Notes under the pieces: model-generated
The model's database searches: none
The model's input: only the letters and a program-made list of their open reading frames with translations
What the model was told of the DNA's origin: nothing
Shown: one piece after another, positions 1-10,500 of the stretch
How the letters are laid out: every line of letters starts with the position of its first letter
Position numbering within the stretch: the stretch's first letter is position 1
NCBI GenBank assembly: GCA_036897485.1
Contig: JAYMTF010001048.1
Coordinates: 1 to 26,888 of the forward strand
Direction of reading: 5' to 3'
From: Pelargonium nanum
Taxonomy: Eukaryota > Streptophyta > Magnoliopsida > Geraniales > Geraniaceae
DNA: 26,888 nt
Program-made: the position numbers and the translations under genes

Positions 1-642
1 AAGATTAGATACTAAACGTGACTTTCGGCCAAACTTTGGGTACCAAAATTGCCTTTATTCCAACTTTAAATGATCCCATAATTTGATAAAATTGAAATTG
101 TATATCCTATTCCTTTCTTCCCGGCTCAAAACTTCTCTCTGGCACAATTTTTGAACAATGCCCCAAAATTGAACAATATCAATGATAGTTGTATTTGTTC
201 AGGTGTCAAGATATTTATTTAGAAATGTTCTAATTTCATTATTTTAGTGTCTCACTTGAAGATGAGCTTGTCGTCTTCACAATAATCTCAATCGAAAAAC
301 CACAAAACTAGATCCTCTAGAAAGAAAGTCTAATGTATAGTTATGGATCTCTTCATCCTACAAAACAAACTACCACACGTCGTTTTAAGATTGGTGGTTG
401 GAGAAATGGAATTTGCTTTGAGACACACTTGGGTGTTTGAGTTCTAACCTCGTGAGCGTACCGCCTGTAGGCGTCAGGTGAGGTTCAAAGCTTCCACATG
501 CCCTTCAAGTCTGGCAGGGCGAAGTGGAGGATCTAGGAGGGTTTACCGCTCCGAGTAGCGCGTCCTAGGGTTCTGATAAGGTGTGGAGTTTTAGAGGTGA
601 TTAAGTCAGACGATGACCTATGAGGTTACTAGGAAAGGTGGG
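1..642. other. intergenic, no gene seen
   Basis: No convincing reading frame or RNA gene is visible on either strand. The first ~400 bases are AT-rich. Bases ~430-600 are noticeably richer in G and C and contain a compact inverted repeat: arms AACCTC (446-451) and GAGGTT (480-485) flank an inner CGCC-TGTA-GGCG hairpin (462-473). The abrupt change in composition suggests a transposon remnant, but no ends or coding domain were recognised. Confidence 0.5.
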
Positions 643-767
643 GTGTCTTAGAGGACTCTTGTGGAGATTAAGTATGGTTAAGTATGAAGGAGAGTGATCT
701 TGTGTCTTAGAGGACTCTCGTTGTGATCTTGTATCCTCTTTTGGAGACTAAGTATGAAGGAGAGTGG
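643..767. repeat. imperfect tandem repeat, two copies
   Basis: Two diverged copies of a ~60 bp unit lie side by side, at about 643-700 and 702-767. Each begins GTGTCTTAGAGGACTCT and ends with a GAGA(T/C)TAAGTATG..AAGGAGAGTG block. The second copy has a small insertion. No coding meaning is apparent. It lies directly right of the GC-richer segment and may belong to the same mobile-element remnant. Confidence 0.6.
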
Positions 768-1037
768 GAATTGAGAACTTTCTCGCGCGTGAGTCTAGGC
801 ATGTCTTATGCTCGGTAAAGATAATGTCATTCTCAACGCATCTCCAAACTCTCCAAAGATGTGCTCAAGCTAACGGAAGTGTTCGAGCGTCTGATGTTGG
901 ACGTCAACATGACGTCGTAGCGCCACGTATCACTTCAGCATTCGTTGTCTCAACTAATAAATTTTTGGGTAGTATCATAAATCAATATTATATGAATAGA
1001 GAACATAATAGGAAAATGGGTCATAAAGTAAGCGCAC

Positions 1038-1336
1038 AGCCCACTGCCAACCCAAAAGCCCATACCATTTCATGCAATTTTGTTGAAAATGGAGGCCCAT
1101 CAGTTTCAAAACCATATCAAATATTGAGGGTAAGATAGTCATTGTCTCACTTGATTTATATTTTCTTCCCAAACTGCCCCGTCATAAACCTCCGCCGGAA
1201 ACGCTTATCTGCAAACAAAATATCCCATTCCACAGTCAAGCCATTTCTGAGAGAGAACCGCCAGCTCTCTACAGCCGTCGCCAACCGGCCCCCCACCTCG
1301 CCGCCGTTCCCTTCTCCGGAATTCTTCGGAAAACAT
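1038..1336 (+). promoter_or_regulatory. promoter and 5' leader of the PTH gene
   Basis: Three (A/G)GCCCA boxes stand upstream of the peptidyl-tRNA hydrolase gene: AGCCCA at 1038-1043, AGCCCAT at 1057-1063 and GGCCCAT at 1094-1100. Such TGGGCC/T-type (site II) boxes are common in promoters of plant housekeeping and organelle-translation genes. From about 1180 the sequence turns C-rich (CCGCCGG, CACCTCGCCGCC), as expected of a 5' untranslated leader. No strong TATA box is seen. Box function is inferred from motif and position only. Confidence 0.45.
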
Positions 1337-1525
1337 GTAAAGTTTCTTCCTTTCCCCTTTTTACTCTGTTAGAGACCATAGATTTATGAATGTTTTTAGC
1401 AACGATTAATCAAACAACTATAGAGTAGAAGAACCAAAATTTTGAATGTTAATGGCTATTTTACAACCCATGAAGACAAATAGACAATTCGTATTTGATG
1501 TTATGTTGTTCTTTTGTGTACATAG
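1337..1525 (+). other. probable 5' intron of the PTH gene
   Basis: A strong donor (GTAAAG, 1337) and an acceptor preceded by a T-rich tract (ending TACATAG, 1525) bracket AT-rich sequence between the C-rich leader and the first PTH coding block. If used, splicing joins AT (1335-1336) to G (1526). That creates an ATG in frame with the ATG at 1530, so the protein would start Met-Ser-Met-Leu-Tyr. The intron is predicted from splice signals and composition only. The frame is also open through it back to an ATG at 1446. Confidence 0.5.
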
Positions 1526-1529
1526 GTCT

Positions 1530-4095
1530 ATGTTATATGCAGTGTCCTGTCCCAATACTTGCATTTCCTATACTACAAGTTATCCTTTTAGTCCGAGGCA
1601 TCGAGTCAAGAAAAGGTTTTGTGTGCGTGCTTCGTTTCCGAGAATTGTCCGGAGAACTAAGCCAGAGTATACTCCTTGGCTGATTGCTGGACTGGGCAAC
1701 CCAGGAATTAAGTATCATGGCACCAGGCACAATGTAATGAACTGTTTTCACTAAGTTTCTTGATTTGATTGTATTTTACAAATAGAGTGCTTTGTTGGAG
1801 TTATTTCGGTGAAACCTTCTCTTGCAGGTTGGTTTTGAGATGATAGATCGCATTTCTGAAGCAGAAGGCATTTTGATGAACACGATTCAATCCAAGTCTC
1901 TCATTGGGATAGGTGCATTTTTTTAGATTTTCATTGTTTATGGTAATCACTGGTCTGTGAATTTCAATATTCTTTGTGGGTTTTATGTTTATTCAGATGT
2001 CTTTGCGTGATCAGTACAGGTTCCATTGAAGAAGTACCAGTTTTGTTGGTAAAGCCTCAAACATACATGAATTTTAGTGGGGAAGCGGTTAGTTTTTTTC
2101 TTTCTTATTTTATTAATTTTTGCCTTAGATGTTGCGTAATTTTTTATTATGAATATGACAGTTTTCTCCCTTGCATCTACTTAACTATATCACTTTATGT
2201 TCTATAGATTATTCAAAGTCATATAGTTGACCATTATTAGTTCACATCAAGGGTCTTTACTGGAAAGAGGTTATGCGTTGGTATTGTTTCTTCAATGTTT
2301 GAGAATCTGTAAAAAGAAAACTTTGTCGAATGCCTACCCTACATGGAATGGAGCAATGTTTTGTTGGAAATGATTCTTAAGAATATTACTCATATCTCAA
2401 TGTTTTTTTTGTGTGTCATTCAACAGACATAAACTGATAGGTCATCTTGCTTTTACCAATTACCATCTTCCTTCCTATTGTGCGTATATGTGTCCTTTCC
2501 AAGTTTTTCTCCCTTTCTTTGATCCATTTAGCAGATAGTCACGATTCACATATATAATTCTAGTCATCTTAGTTCTTAAAATGCCATGTTTCTGACCTTT
2601 TCTACTCTTGTTGTTATTCTTAAGGTTGGATCACTAGCTGCTCACTATCAAGTACCATTGCGTCATATTTTATTGGTATGCATTTTTGTTCTCACGCAAT
2701 GTCAAAACTAGTTAATAAAATACCCTTACATAATTGTTGTTACATTTTGAGGTTTTGTTTCTAGATTTATGATGAGATGAGCCTACCTAATGGTGTTCTG
2801 AGGCTTCAGCCAAAGGGAGGACATGGCCATCACAATGGGTATGTTTATTGGACCTTTCTATTCTTCATCTTACCCATGGTCCTAAAGAGCAATCCACTTC
2901 TTCAAGAACTATTTTTGTTTTGATCTCTGAACATCTTGAGAAGCATATGAAGTGCATATAGTTAGCACATCGTGGAACTGGATCTTGAGTGCTCCATATC
3001 TGTATAATATGGTTATGGATACCAAACAATAGACATAATGCTTGTTCACTTGCATTAACATCTCTGGATTGAACTGCATGTTCTCTTACTTTTTTCTGAT
3101 GCAAATTCCTTGTTTTTTAGTACTTCCTTGACTGCTACCTTTTGAAGGGCCAGTTGTACTTTTTTTTCTTAGATAGCTTATCCAAATGTTATATAAGAAA
3201 GATGTCCTTGTTCCTATATATGAGCTCTATATCAGGTCTACTATGTAATCATTTGCTGCCTGATACTTTAGCGGTTTAGCCTACACTTGAGGCACTCTTG
3301 AGTTGAGTTAGTTGAGTTTTGCCTCCCTAAGTTTTCTTATTTTAACATGCACTACCTATAAGGAATGTGTTAATAGGACAAGAACCTATTTTGCCACCCT
3401 CTGTGATGCTGTAATGTATTTCGTACTAGCATATATTTCTGTCCATATCAAAACTTTGTAATGCTGTGTTGGTGTGATCATTGGCATTTGAATCGAAGCA
3501 AAACACCTATTTCTTCTCATCTATCGTTGTCTATGTAAGCAGTTAACAATAGTAATGTACTTCCTTACCTAGAATCGTCCATAATCGGTGATTGTTTGTT
3601 ACAGAGTGCGAAATGTGGTGGGCCATCTGGAAGGTTGCCGTGAATTTCCTCGGTTGTGCATAGGTTAGTTCCTTGAATAGAAATTGTTATGTCATCTAAA
3701 ACTTTACCTGCCTCCAATATAGGACATAAAAATTTAACGTGTTTGCAGGCATTGGAAATCCACCTGGTACTATGGACATGAAAGCTTTTCTTTTGCAAAA
3801 GTTCAGTTCAGAAGAGCGTCAACAGGTATATAAAGTTTGTTTCAATCATGCACTTGCTCCTGAACGTATGTAGTGTGTGTGTGTGCATCATATAAAAACG
3901 GAATCTGATTCTGAAATGTGCATGTGCACAAGAAGTGGTGAAGGTACTAAGTGTTAATGGTTATGTGGGCAGATTGATGAAGCAGTGGAACAGGGAGTTG
4001 AAGCTGTTAGGACCCTTGTGCTGTATGGTTTCAACCACAATATCAATAGATTTAATTTGGGGCAGAAGTATAAGCATCACAAAGTTCAACTATAG
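1530..4095 (+). CDS. PTH: peptidyl-tRNA hydrolase, organelle-targeted
   Basis: The gene encodes a Pth-family esterase that frees tRNA from peptidyl-tRNA dropped by ribosomes. Inferred exons, all with GT..AG borders and consistent phase, are 1530-1733, 1828-1912, 2020-2087, 2625-2675, 2765-2838, 3605-3663, 3749-3825 and 3973-4095, giving 246 residues. Residues 1-~34 are Ser/Arg/Lys-rich and end VRA, like a plastid or mitochondrial transit peptide. The Pth core starts at GLGNPG (54-59). The catalytic His is in TRHN (His67). PQTYMN (109-114), YDEMSLP (Asp139) and KGGHGHHNG (Asn160) carry the other substrate-contacting residues. The C-terminus ([13 protein letters not shown]) resembles plant Pth and CRS2 proteins. 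The [20 protein letters not shown] block looks like a true hydrolase rather than the splicing factor CRS2, though CRS2-like activity is not excluded. The start at 1530 follows the predicted leader intron; 1446 or an intron-split ATG (1335/1526) are alternatives. Confidence 0.9.
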
Positions 4096-5831
4096 ATGAT
4101 TTGAAGTATACGCACCCCAAAGTTGAGCTACGATGACTACAAGTACTTGAAAAGATGATGAACCTGTTGGTCGCAATCGAATTTGAATTCATGGGTCAGA
4201 TTGTGTACAATTGGATGGATGGGTATGATTTCTTCACTTCTTTCCCACAGTTAATGGTGTATAGATGTTGTAAAAATTATTATAGTGTTTGGATTTGTTT
4301 CTCCACCCAAATTCATATCTCTCACCTTATTTACCGAGTTTAGTGAAGTTTTAAGAGTTTGCTGATAGAATTATGTTTTGTATCACAGAACATAAGTGAT
4401 CGTGGTTGGTTTTGGTGAGACACGTTTAATGTAATTGTAGACTATACACATGACATCTAATTTCAAACAAGGAGTGCACTAATGCTCACATCATTTTCTA
4501 AGCATCACATTGATTTCACTACTTGAAGATCACATGTATATCACATATTGCTCAATTTATGTGTCTCATTCTATAGCAGCATATTCTTTAACAAGCATTA
4601 CTTGTGCTTGCTTTAATTTGTATTCTACAACATGTGATATAGTATGCAACAAGCAATTAAAGTATAATTTACTTTCTCTGTTTTAAAATAGATGTTTTGT
4701 GCATTTATTGTTTTTGTATTCTCGTGGACAAGTCCGATACTGAGAATAGACGAAATTTTTCGTGCGTCTTGTTTGCGATTTTTTTATGAATTACTAAATA
4801 CACCAGCCTTTTTATCTTAATGTTGAGAATATATGTGGGCGCGGTAATGATAATGGTTCTATTATGAAAGGGAGACATCAAGGGGTTCAAAAACGATTAT
4901 TTGATATAAATCTAAGTGGTTTATAATTTATATATGTCATCTGTTTGTCATAACCTAAATCTTACTATGACAAATGATTGTGTAAAGGATGTTTTATTTT
5001 TTTTTGAACAAGTGCAACAAATATATATATTATTTTCAAATTCTTCTGAAAATACTTGTAAATAGAAGATTTTATTTGATAGTATTTCAAGTTCGATTGT
5101 GAAATCATATCTAATACCTCGTTGAGAGTAGCGACGACAAAAAGTGTGAAAACCTATTTTGTACTCCTCAAATAAGATTGGTTTTATTAGAATTACATAG
5201 ATCTTGCGGTGTTCACAAATCAAAAAGCAAAATAGAGTCTGATGGTGCACTCAAGAGTATTGAATTCTTACTTAGTATGGATACTTTGCATGCCATTTGT
5301 TATCTATGTGCATATATGTGTTACAACAAAACAATTCATAAATGTGATATTACTTTTTGATAAATACATAAATGAAGGGTTTACTACTTGAATGAACATT
5401 GTCGAAAACATTGTATTTGATATGAACACTAAAGTGAGTGAAGTATCTTACCCGATTTTTATATAGTTAAAAATTGGATCAATACTAAAGATTCATATTC
5501 TTATTTCGCTTCGGGTCTAAAAAAAATGTTATAGCTGGCTCTTTCTATGTGCATATACAATAAATACTAACTAACAAAACTTGAAGACGATGAATGTATT
5601 CTCCAAGAATTTTCTTTCAACTAATATTGAATAGGTTAAAATATAGTGGTGAGTTACTTGCAATTAGCCCAAGGAAACAGCAATGGACCTTCCTTTCTAG
5701 AGCGCCAGTCAGATCCAACGGCTGATACAGTGCCAGATCTGATTCTGTGGACCTTTTGGCTCCTCGAAAGGGACCCACCTACCTAAAATATGAACGTTAC
5801 AAAGTTCATTTAAGTAAAGCTAAAGCAAAAG
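4096..5831. other. 3' region of PTH, then intergenic DNA
   Basis: The first ~350 bases are T-rich and probably contain the PTH 3' untranslated region and poly(A) sites. From ~4450 the sequence is AT-rich, with no recognised gene, RNA or transposon end. At 5690-5830 the base composition rises (CCAACGGCTGATACAG and AGGGACCCACC stretches), which is probably the promoter of the next gene. No definite TATA box was found. Confidence 0.45.
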
Positions 5832-6020
5832 GTGTTCTCTTCTCTGTTCAGTTTAGTCAATTGGATTAATCATAAATTAGACCGTTGCGATACCAAATCT
5901 TTTTCTAAAAAAACTACAATTCAAAAGCATTTACTAATCGATCAAACCAAACCTCTCTCTCTCTCAACTATCTTCAACAACACAACACCAATCGGAGCAA
6001 AACCAAAATCGCCGGTGACA
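5832..6020 (+). promoter_or_regulatory. 5' leader of the 222-residue protein gene
   Basis: This stretch is CT- and CA-rich (for example CCTCTCTCTCTCTCAAC at ~5950), as in plant 5' untranslated leaders. The reading frame is open upstream to 5832, but no ATG in that frame occurs before 6021. The upstream translation (Lys/Thr/Ser-rich, no motif) does not look protein-like, so it is treated as leader. Confidence 0.5.
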
Positions 6021-6689
6021 ATGTCAGAGATCATCAACGGCTCTTTTCAACAACAACTCCACAATCCCAACCCTTCGCTACACTCTCTCTTCCACGCTCT
6101 CGATCCAATTTCTCTGATTCTCTCCCAAAACTCAAACCCTGCAAATCCTCTGCCTCTGAAGCTCACCACAGAGAGCTTCGTCTTGGAGAGAGGACCCAGA
6201 TACAGAGCCTACGCACAACTCAGAGACTCCAGGTTGAGAATGAGGCAGCTACTCGATTCCGAATTCGAAGAGCCGCAACGGCAAGTACTGACTCCACCGC
6301 CGGCGAAGAAGCAAGTTAGGTTTCAGGGGAATCTTCCGGCCACGGGGCGTAAAGGGTCTTCCTCTGTTTTGGCTCAGTCGGTGCCGGACTTCTCGGCGGC
6401 GCTGAGGAAGGAGAATCGGAAGCCGACCGCCAGACTCCCACCCACGCTGGAGATGACGCCGCCGCCGGCGGCGTCCAAGAATTGGGCGAAAGCGAATGGA
6501 TCGAGTGCGAGAGGGAGCAAATCGTCGAGTGCGGCGGAGAAGAGGGGCGGCGGCGGCGGCGGCGCAAGGAAGAGTTATGCGAGTTTTGAGGAACTCAAGG
6601 GGCTGTCTTCGGCGGCGGCCACCGCCATTAACGGCGAAAACAGGGCGGCGGGGAGGAAGACTGTTCTGGGCTCTTACAGGCCGTTTTGA
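6021..6689 (+). CDS. uncharacterised basic plant protein, 222 aa, intronless
   Basis: I do not recognise a named family. The start at 6021 (GACAATGTC context) is the first ATG of the frame. The N-terminal third is ordered-looking: a hydrophobic LFHALDPISLIL segment (23-34), then TESFVLERGPRYRAYAQLRD (50-69) running into a basic RLRMRQLL helix (71-78). KKQVRF (96-101) follows, then a low-complexity Pro/Ala/Ser/Gly region with six consecutive Gly (177-182). It ends with ASFEELKGLSSAAATAINGE and a basic tail, RKTVLGSYRPF. No signal peptide or membrane segment is seen. Coding GC is much higher than the flanks, and the Arg/Lys-rich character suggests a nuclear or cytoskeletal protein (inference). 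KKQVRF fits the RVxF docking pattern for protein phosphatase 1. It is convergent with the TRM gene, ~900 bp away. Confidence 0.8.
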   Translation: MSEIINGSFQQQLHNPNPSLHSLFHALDPISLILSQNSNPANPLPLKLTTESFVLERGPRYRAYAQLRDSRLRMRQLLDSEFEEPQRQVLTPPPAKKQVRFQGNLPATGRKGSSSVLAQSVPDFSAALRKENRKPTARLPPTLEMTPPPAASKNWAKANGSSARGSKSSSAAEKRGGGGGGARKSYASFEELKGLSSAAATAINGENRAAGRKTVLGSYRPF

Positions 6690-7590
6690 ATCAATTCGGT
6701 GGTGAATTTTTTTTTTTTTTTGGGATCAGGATTGTTTATTTTTTATATTCTACAGTATTAAAATTGTTTGTTGCACTTGCATACGAGAATTTCATATATG
6801 TTTCTATCATTATTCATTACATGATTTTTTTTGGTCATTTGAGTGATTATTTCCATGTTTTTAACTGTAAAGCACAAGATGAATATCAATTGTTTCTTAA
6901 TATGAGTTCATAATAGTATATTTTGATTATTCTGAAATTTATTTACAATATGTTTAGTTCAGCTACACAATAGGGTAATACGCTTCTTTTTTATTAATTC
7001 GAAATTTCACCCCGTTCGACGCAATGAAAAATGAACTCACGATCTTTCACATGTAGATGTGTGTCTTGACCATTGTATCATTCCCTAGGACGCAAGAAAC
7101 TACACAAAATTCTCCCTTAGTGGTTGAGAGTCAAATTTATAATTTGACCCATGACAAATTAACATATAATATTTTGAACTTGTAGACTATTAAATGTACA
7201 TGTATTACAATAAATGTCCATCTTTTTTAGTATTAGATTACTTGTAAGCACTTGAGTTTAAGGCAGCAAAAACACCTGCATAAACAAAAAAAAAAAGAAG
7301 ATAAGATTGGATTTGAAAGATGTCACGTTTCCTTTTATAGAAATTTCCTTGCACAGCATTGAAACAACCACCATGACATGCAAAAAAAAATGATATTCTG
7401 GCAGATTGTTCATCTACCAGAACAAATAGAGCTTCTGTTAATAATAAATGCCATCCATCCATCAATTTGTACAAAAGTTCCCATCTTGCTTTGCAAAAGC
7501 TAATTGCTAACTAAACACAGAAAGTAGAGGCATTTTCACAATTAATGCACAAATACAGAAGGAAGAACCCACCAACCTGCAGCATTACTC
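6690..7590. other. convergent intergenic region
   Basis: This is the AT-rich space between the 3' ends of the 222-residue gene (plus strand) and the TRM gene (minus strand). A T-run at ~6706 follows the stop codon, and both 3' untranslated regions should lie here. Apart from a SINE-like remnant near 7000-7095, no gene was found. Confidence 0.5.
6995..7095 (-). mobile_element. possible SINE remnant
   Basis: On the minus strand, a box-A-like segment (GATACAATGGTCAAG, plus-strand 7066-7080) is followed ~25 bases later by a box-B-like segment (CGTGAGTTCATTT, about 7028-7041), then AT-rich sequence. The order and spacing resemble the tRNA-derived head of plant SINEs. Box B is poor (GTTCA for GTTCGA) and no target duplication was identified, so this is only a candidate. 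Confidence 0.3.
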
Positions 7591-10500
7591 CTAAAGGTCC
7601 AACACAATTTCTTCAACCAACTTCTGTAGAATGTACCTGTCAATTTCTTCACCAATCTCAAAAGCCTCAATATCAAAATCTGTCCATTTACCTAATGAAT
7701 GGCTCATCTCCCACTCTATTATCTCGTCCGGAGTTTTCCCGACCATCTGCGTCCACTTTCTTACCTCCTTGTCGATCTGTTGAACTAGCACACCCTCGTT
7801 CATGTGCAAAGGAAGTCTGCTCCATCTCTTGAATCCAGTACTGCCATAGCTGCTGTATTTCGAGTCTACACATTCTATCATTGCGTCGAAAAGAAATCCC
7901 CTAAGCGGCTCCTCCTTGCTCTCCTCAAAACTAAGAGAATGAATGTAATGCGGCCGTGTAGAGTGAACAAACCTTTCTATTTCGTCTAGGAGAAAGGGTC
8001 CAACGAGAAAATTCAGCATTCTATCTGAGTTACGGTGAGCTGCATTTCCAAACAAAAGTTCGGCGGTGAATATAACTTCTCTGGCATGGGTGATTTTGAT
8101 TTCTGATAAACCAGCAAGATTCATGCTTTGTAGCACTAGAGAAATACGGTTAATAAGATTAGACAGTATCTCGGTACATGTCTTCCCTCTACTCAACGAG
8201 GTTGCAGAATCAGAAAGATCAGCATCCGATGATGGTTGTAGCTGATAATAGGAGAAGTCCATGCAATCGGGGGGCACCCTAGGACCTGAAATTACAAGTG
8301 AAATAAGAAAAGTTGGGGATAAATATTGGAACTTGAAAGCATGTTAGTGTGGCCGTGAGTTTCTTGATCCTCCAATCCAATACTCCGTCCCAAAATGAGT
8401 GACCATTTTCTCTAAGAAAAATTTGTCCCAAAACAAGTGTCAGTTTTTTTTTCCGTTTATAGTGGCATGAATTACCAACCATATACCTAATATAAATTAG
8501 TAAGAACCCCTTGAGTTTGTAATGACATGACCACAAAGGGATGTAAAGGGAACTAACTTATCCTTAATTCCAACAAAAAATGAGAAAGTGGGCACTGAGA
8601 CAGACGGAATATAATTTTCTAACCTGAGCTATCGTCCATGCTGCTTGAAAAACAACTGTCATTTGAGAATGAAGCTTCAAGAACAGATCCAGGACTCAAA
8701 TGATCACCATCACGCGCAAATTTAACTGTACTTTCTTTCTTTGCCTTGGGCTGAGGGAAAACAACAGAAGCAACCACTCATCAAAAAAATGTTTTCTAGT
8801 CACAATTCATCTAGACACAGCACAACAATATAAATGTAGTAGAAGGATTGACAATGAATTCCTTTTCTTGTTTTATTTACACATTCATAAACTTGTAGTA
8901 GCTTTGCACCCATGGAGCAGCAAACAATCAGAACGTTGTATTCCTCCCCTATCTATCAAAGATAAACAAGCCAAGAGAAAGGAACTAGAAAAGAAAAGCT
9001 AATAATAGTAAAAGTGGCAGAAATATTATGAAGCCAAATCGTCTGATTCTATTGATGCGGGGTCCTTAATATTGAGTTGGATACTAAGGTATGCAGCAAA
9101 TCTACATAAATGATTCAAAATACAACACAAATATATAACAGACTAATCTTAGTACATCTCACCTCACATTATGCACTATCAAATACCAACTAACATTTGT
9201 GAACTGAAAACCGAAGGAGACAATACTTCAGACAACTTTGTCAGTCATGATAGTCAAACACAAGATGGGTAAAGAAATCCAAGCATGATAACATCATATA
9301 GCTGTCAATTAAACTACTAAATAAGCCAAGAGCTAGACTATATAAATCAATGCTAATAAAAGAGAAACCAACCTGCAATAGTGTACTTTTACTAGACATG
9401 TCGAAATCCTGAGAGATAGGCTGCACAGCAGTTAGGGCAGATATTAGCTCTTGGAGAATCATTGCAGTAGATCTCTTAGGAAGACTTGTTCCAGTTGTCA
9501 ATTCATCGTCTTCTTGAGAAGTTAATTCCTTCAATTTTTGTTCCAAAAGTGCACTTAGAGCATCTCGACACAATGGCAATGGTTCTTGAAAAGGCATTTT
9601 ACTATCACTTTCATCTACTATCAGCTTTCTCTGGCGAGGAGCATTCCTACTTGTACTAATAGGGTCATTTTGCTGCCTTCTTTTCTCACTTGTCTCTTCC
9701 GAAGTTCCAACCAATCCAGTCTTGTTCCTCAATGGTGAATTGAAAGTGAAAGATATCACATCCCCATCTTTGTTGCCATTCACTCTATTACTTTCCCCTC
9801 GACAAGATGATATACTTCTAGAACTGCTTTGATGTGTGGAATAAGAATTAACCCCAATTTCTCTTCCAGTCAATGCATCACACTTAGGGTTCCGCTCTTT
9901 CCCCAATTTTGATCTAGGAAAACTCGTACTTTCAACATGCCCGTTGACGTTAAGTGTCCTCCTTTTCCGAACTGGGGACCTTATCTTTGACAATGAATCA
10001 TCTGGCTTATCACAAGGTTTCCTCTGATTGTCAAAGCCACTATCATCCACTTTGCCGGGCACCCTTGGCCGGGTTTGTCCGCTTAAATTTCGGTTCAAAG
10101 CAACATAGTCTTTCGGCCCACTAACAGCACTAGCAGCCGCTGAGACTCGTCTACTCTGCAAATTACTCAATTTGGCCCTTGATGGAACTCTATCTCTGCC
10201 TAATGACATTTGATTCTGTGCTAGGGTCCTAGGCTTGAAAACATTAGCAGTTTCATCCTTGTAAGGCTTGCATGGTTTGGTAGGCGATAACCACCCTTCT
10301 TGGCCTATTTTAGAAATAAGTTTGCCACCCCTAGATGTTTCAGTACGGGCTTGTAAGTTGTCCTTCATTTGAGAAGCAGGAGTTACAAATTGATCTCGAC
10401 TGTTCTTCAAAATATCATCTCTTTCTTGATCGAGCAAGGCTACTGGTGGTCTTGGCTGACTGATTTCCAATCCTTGACGAGAGACATTTGCGACATATGG

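Noticed and set aside
764-1138. 124-codon plus-strand frame left of PTH
   Set aside because: It opens at TTG, shows no protein-like pattern, and overlaps the PTH promoter boxes.
5832-6020. Upstream extension of the 222-residue protein frame to 5832
   Set aside because: No ATG occurs in this frame before 6021, and the upstream translation is low-complexity with a CT-rich base pattern typical of a leader.
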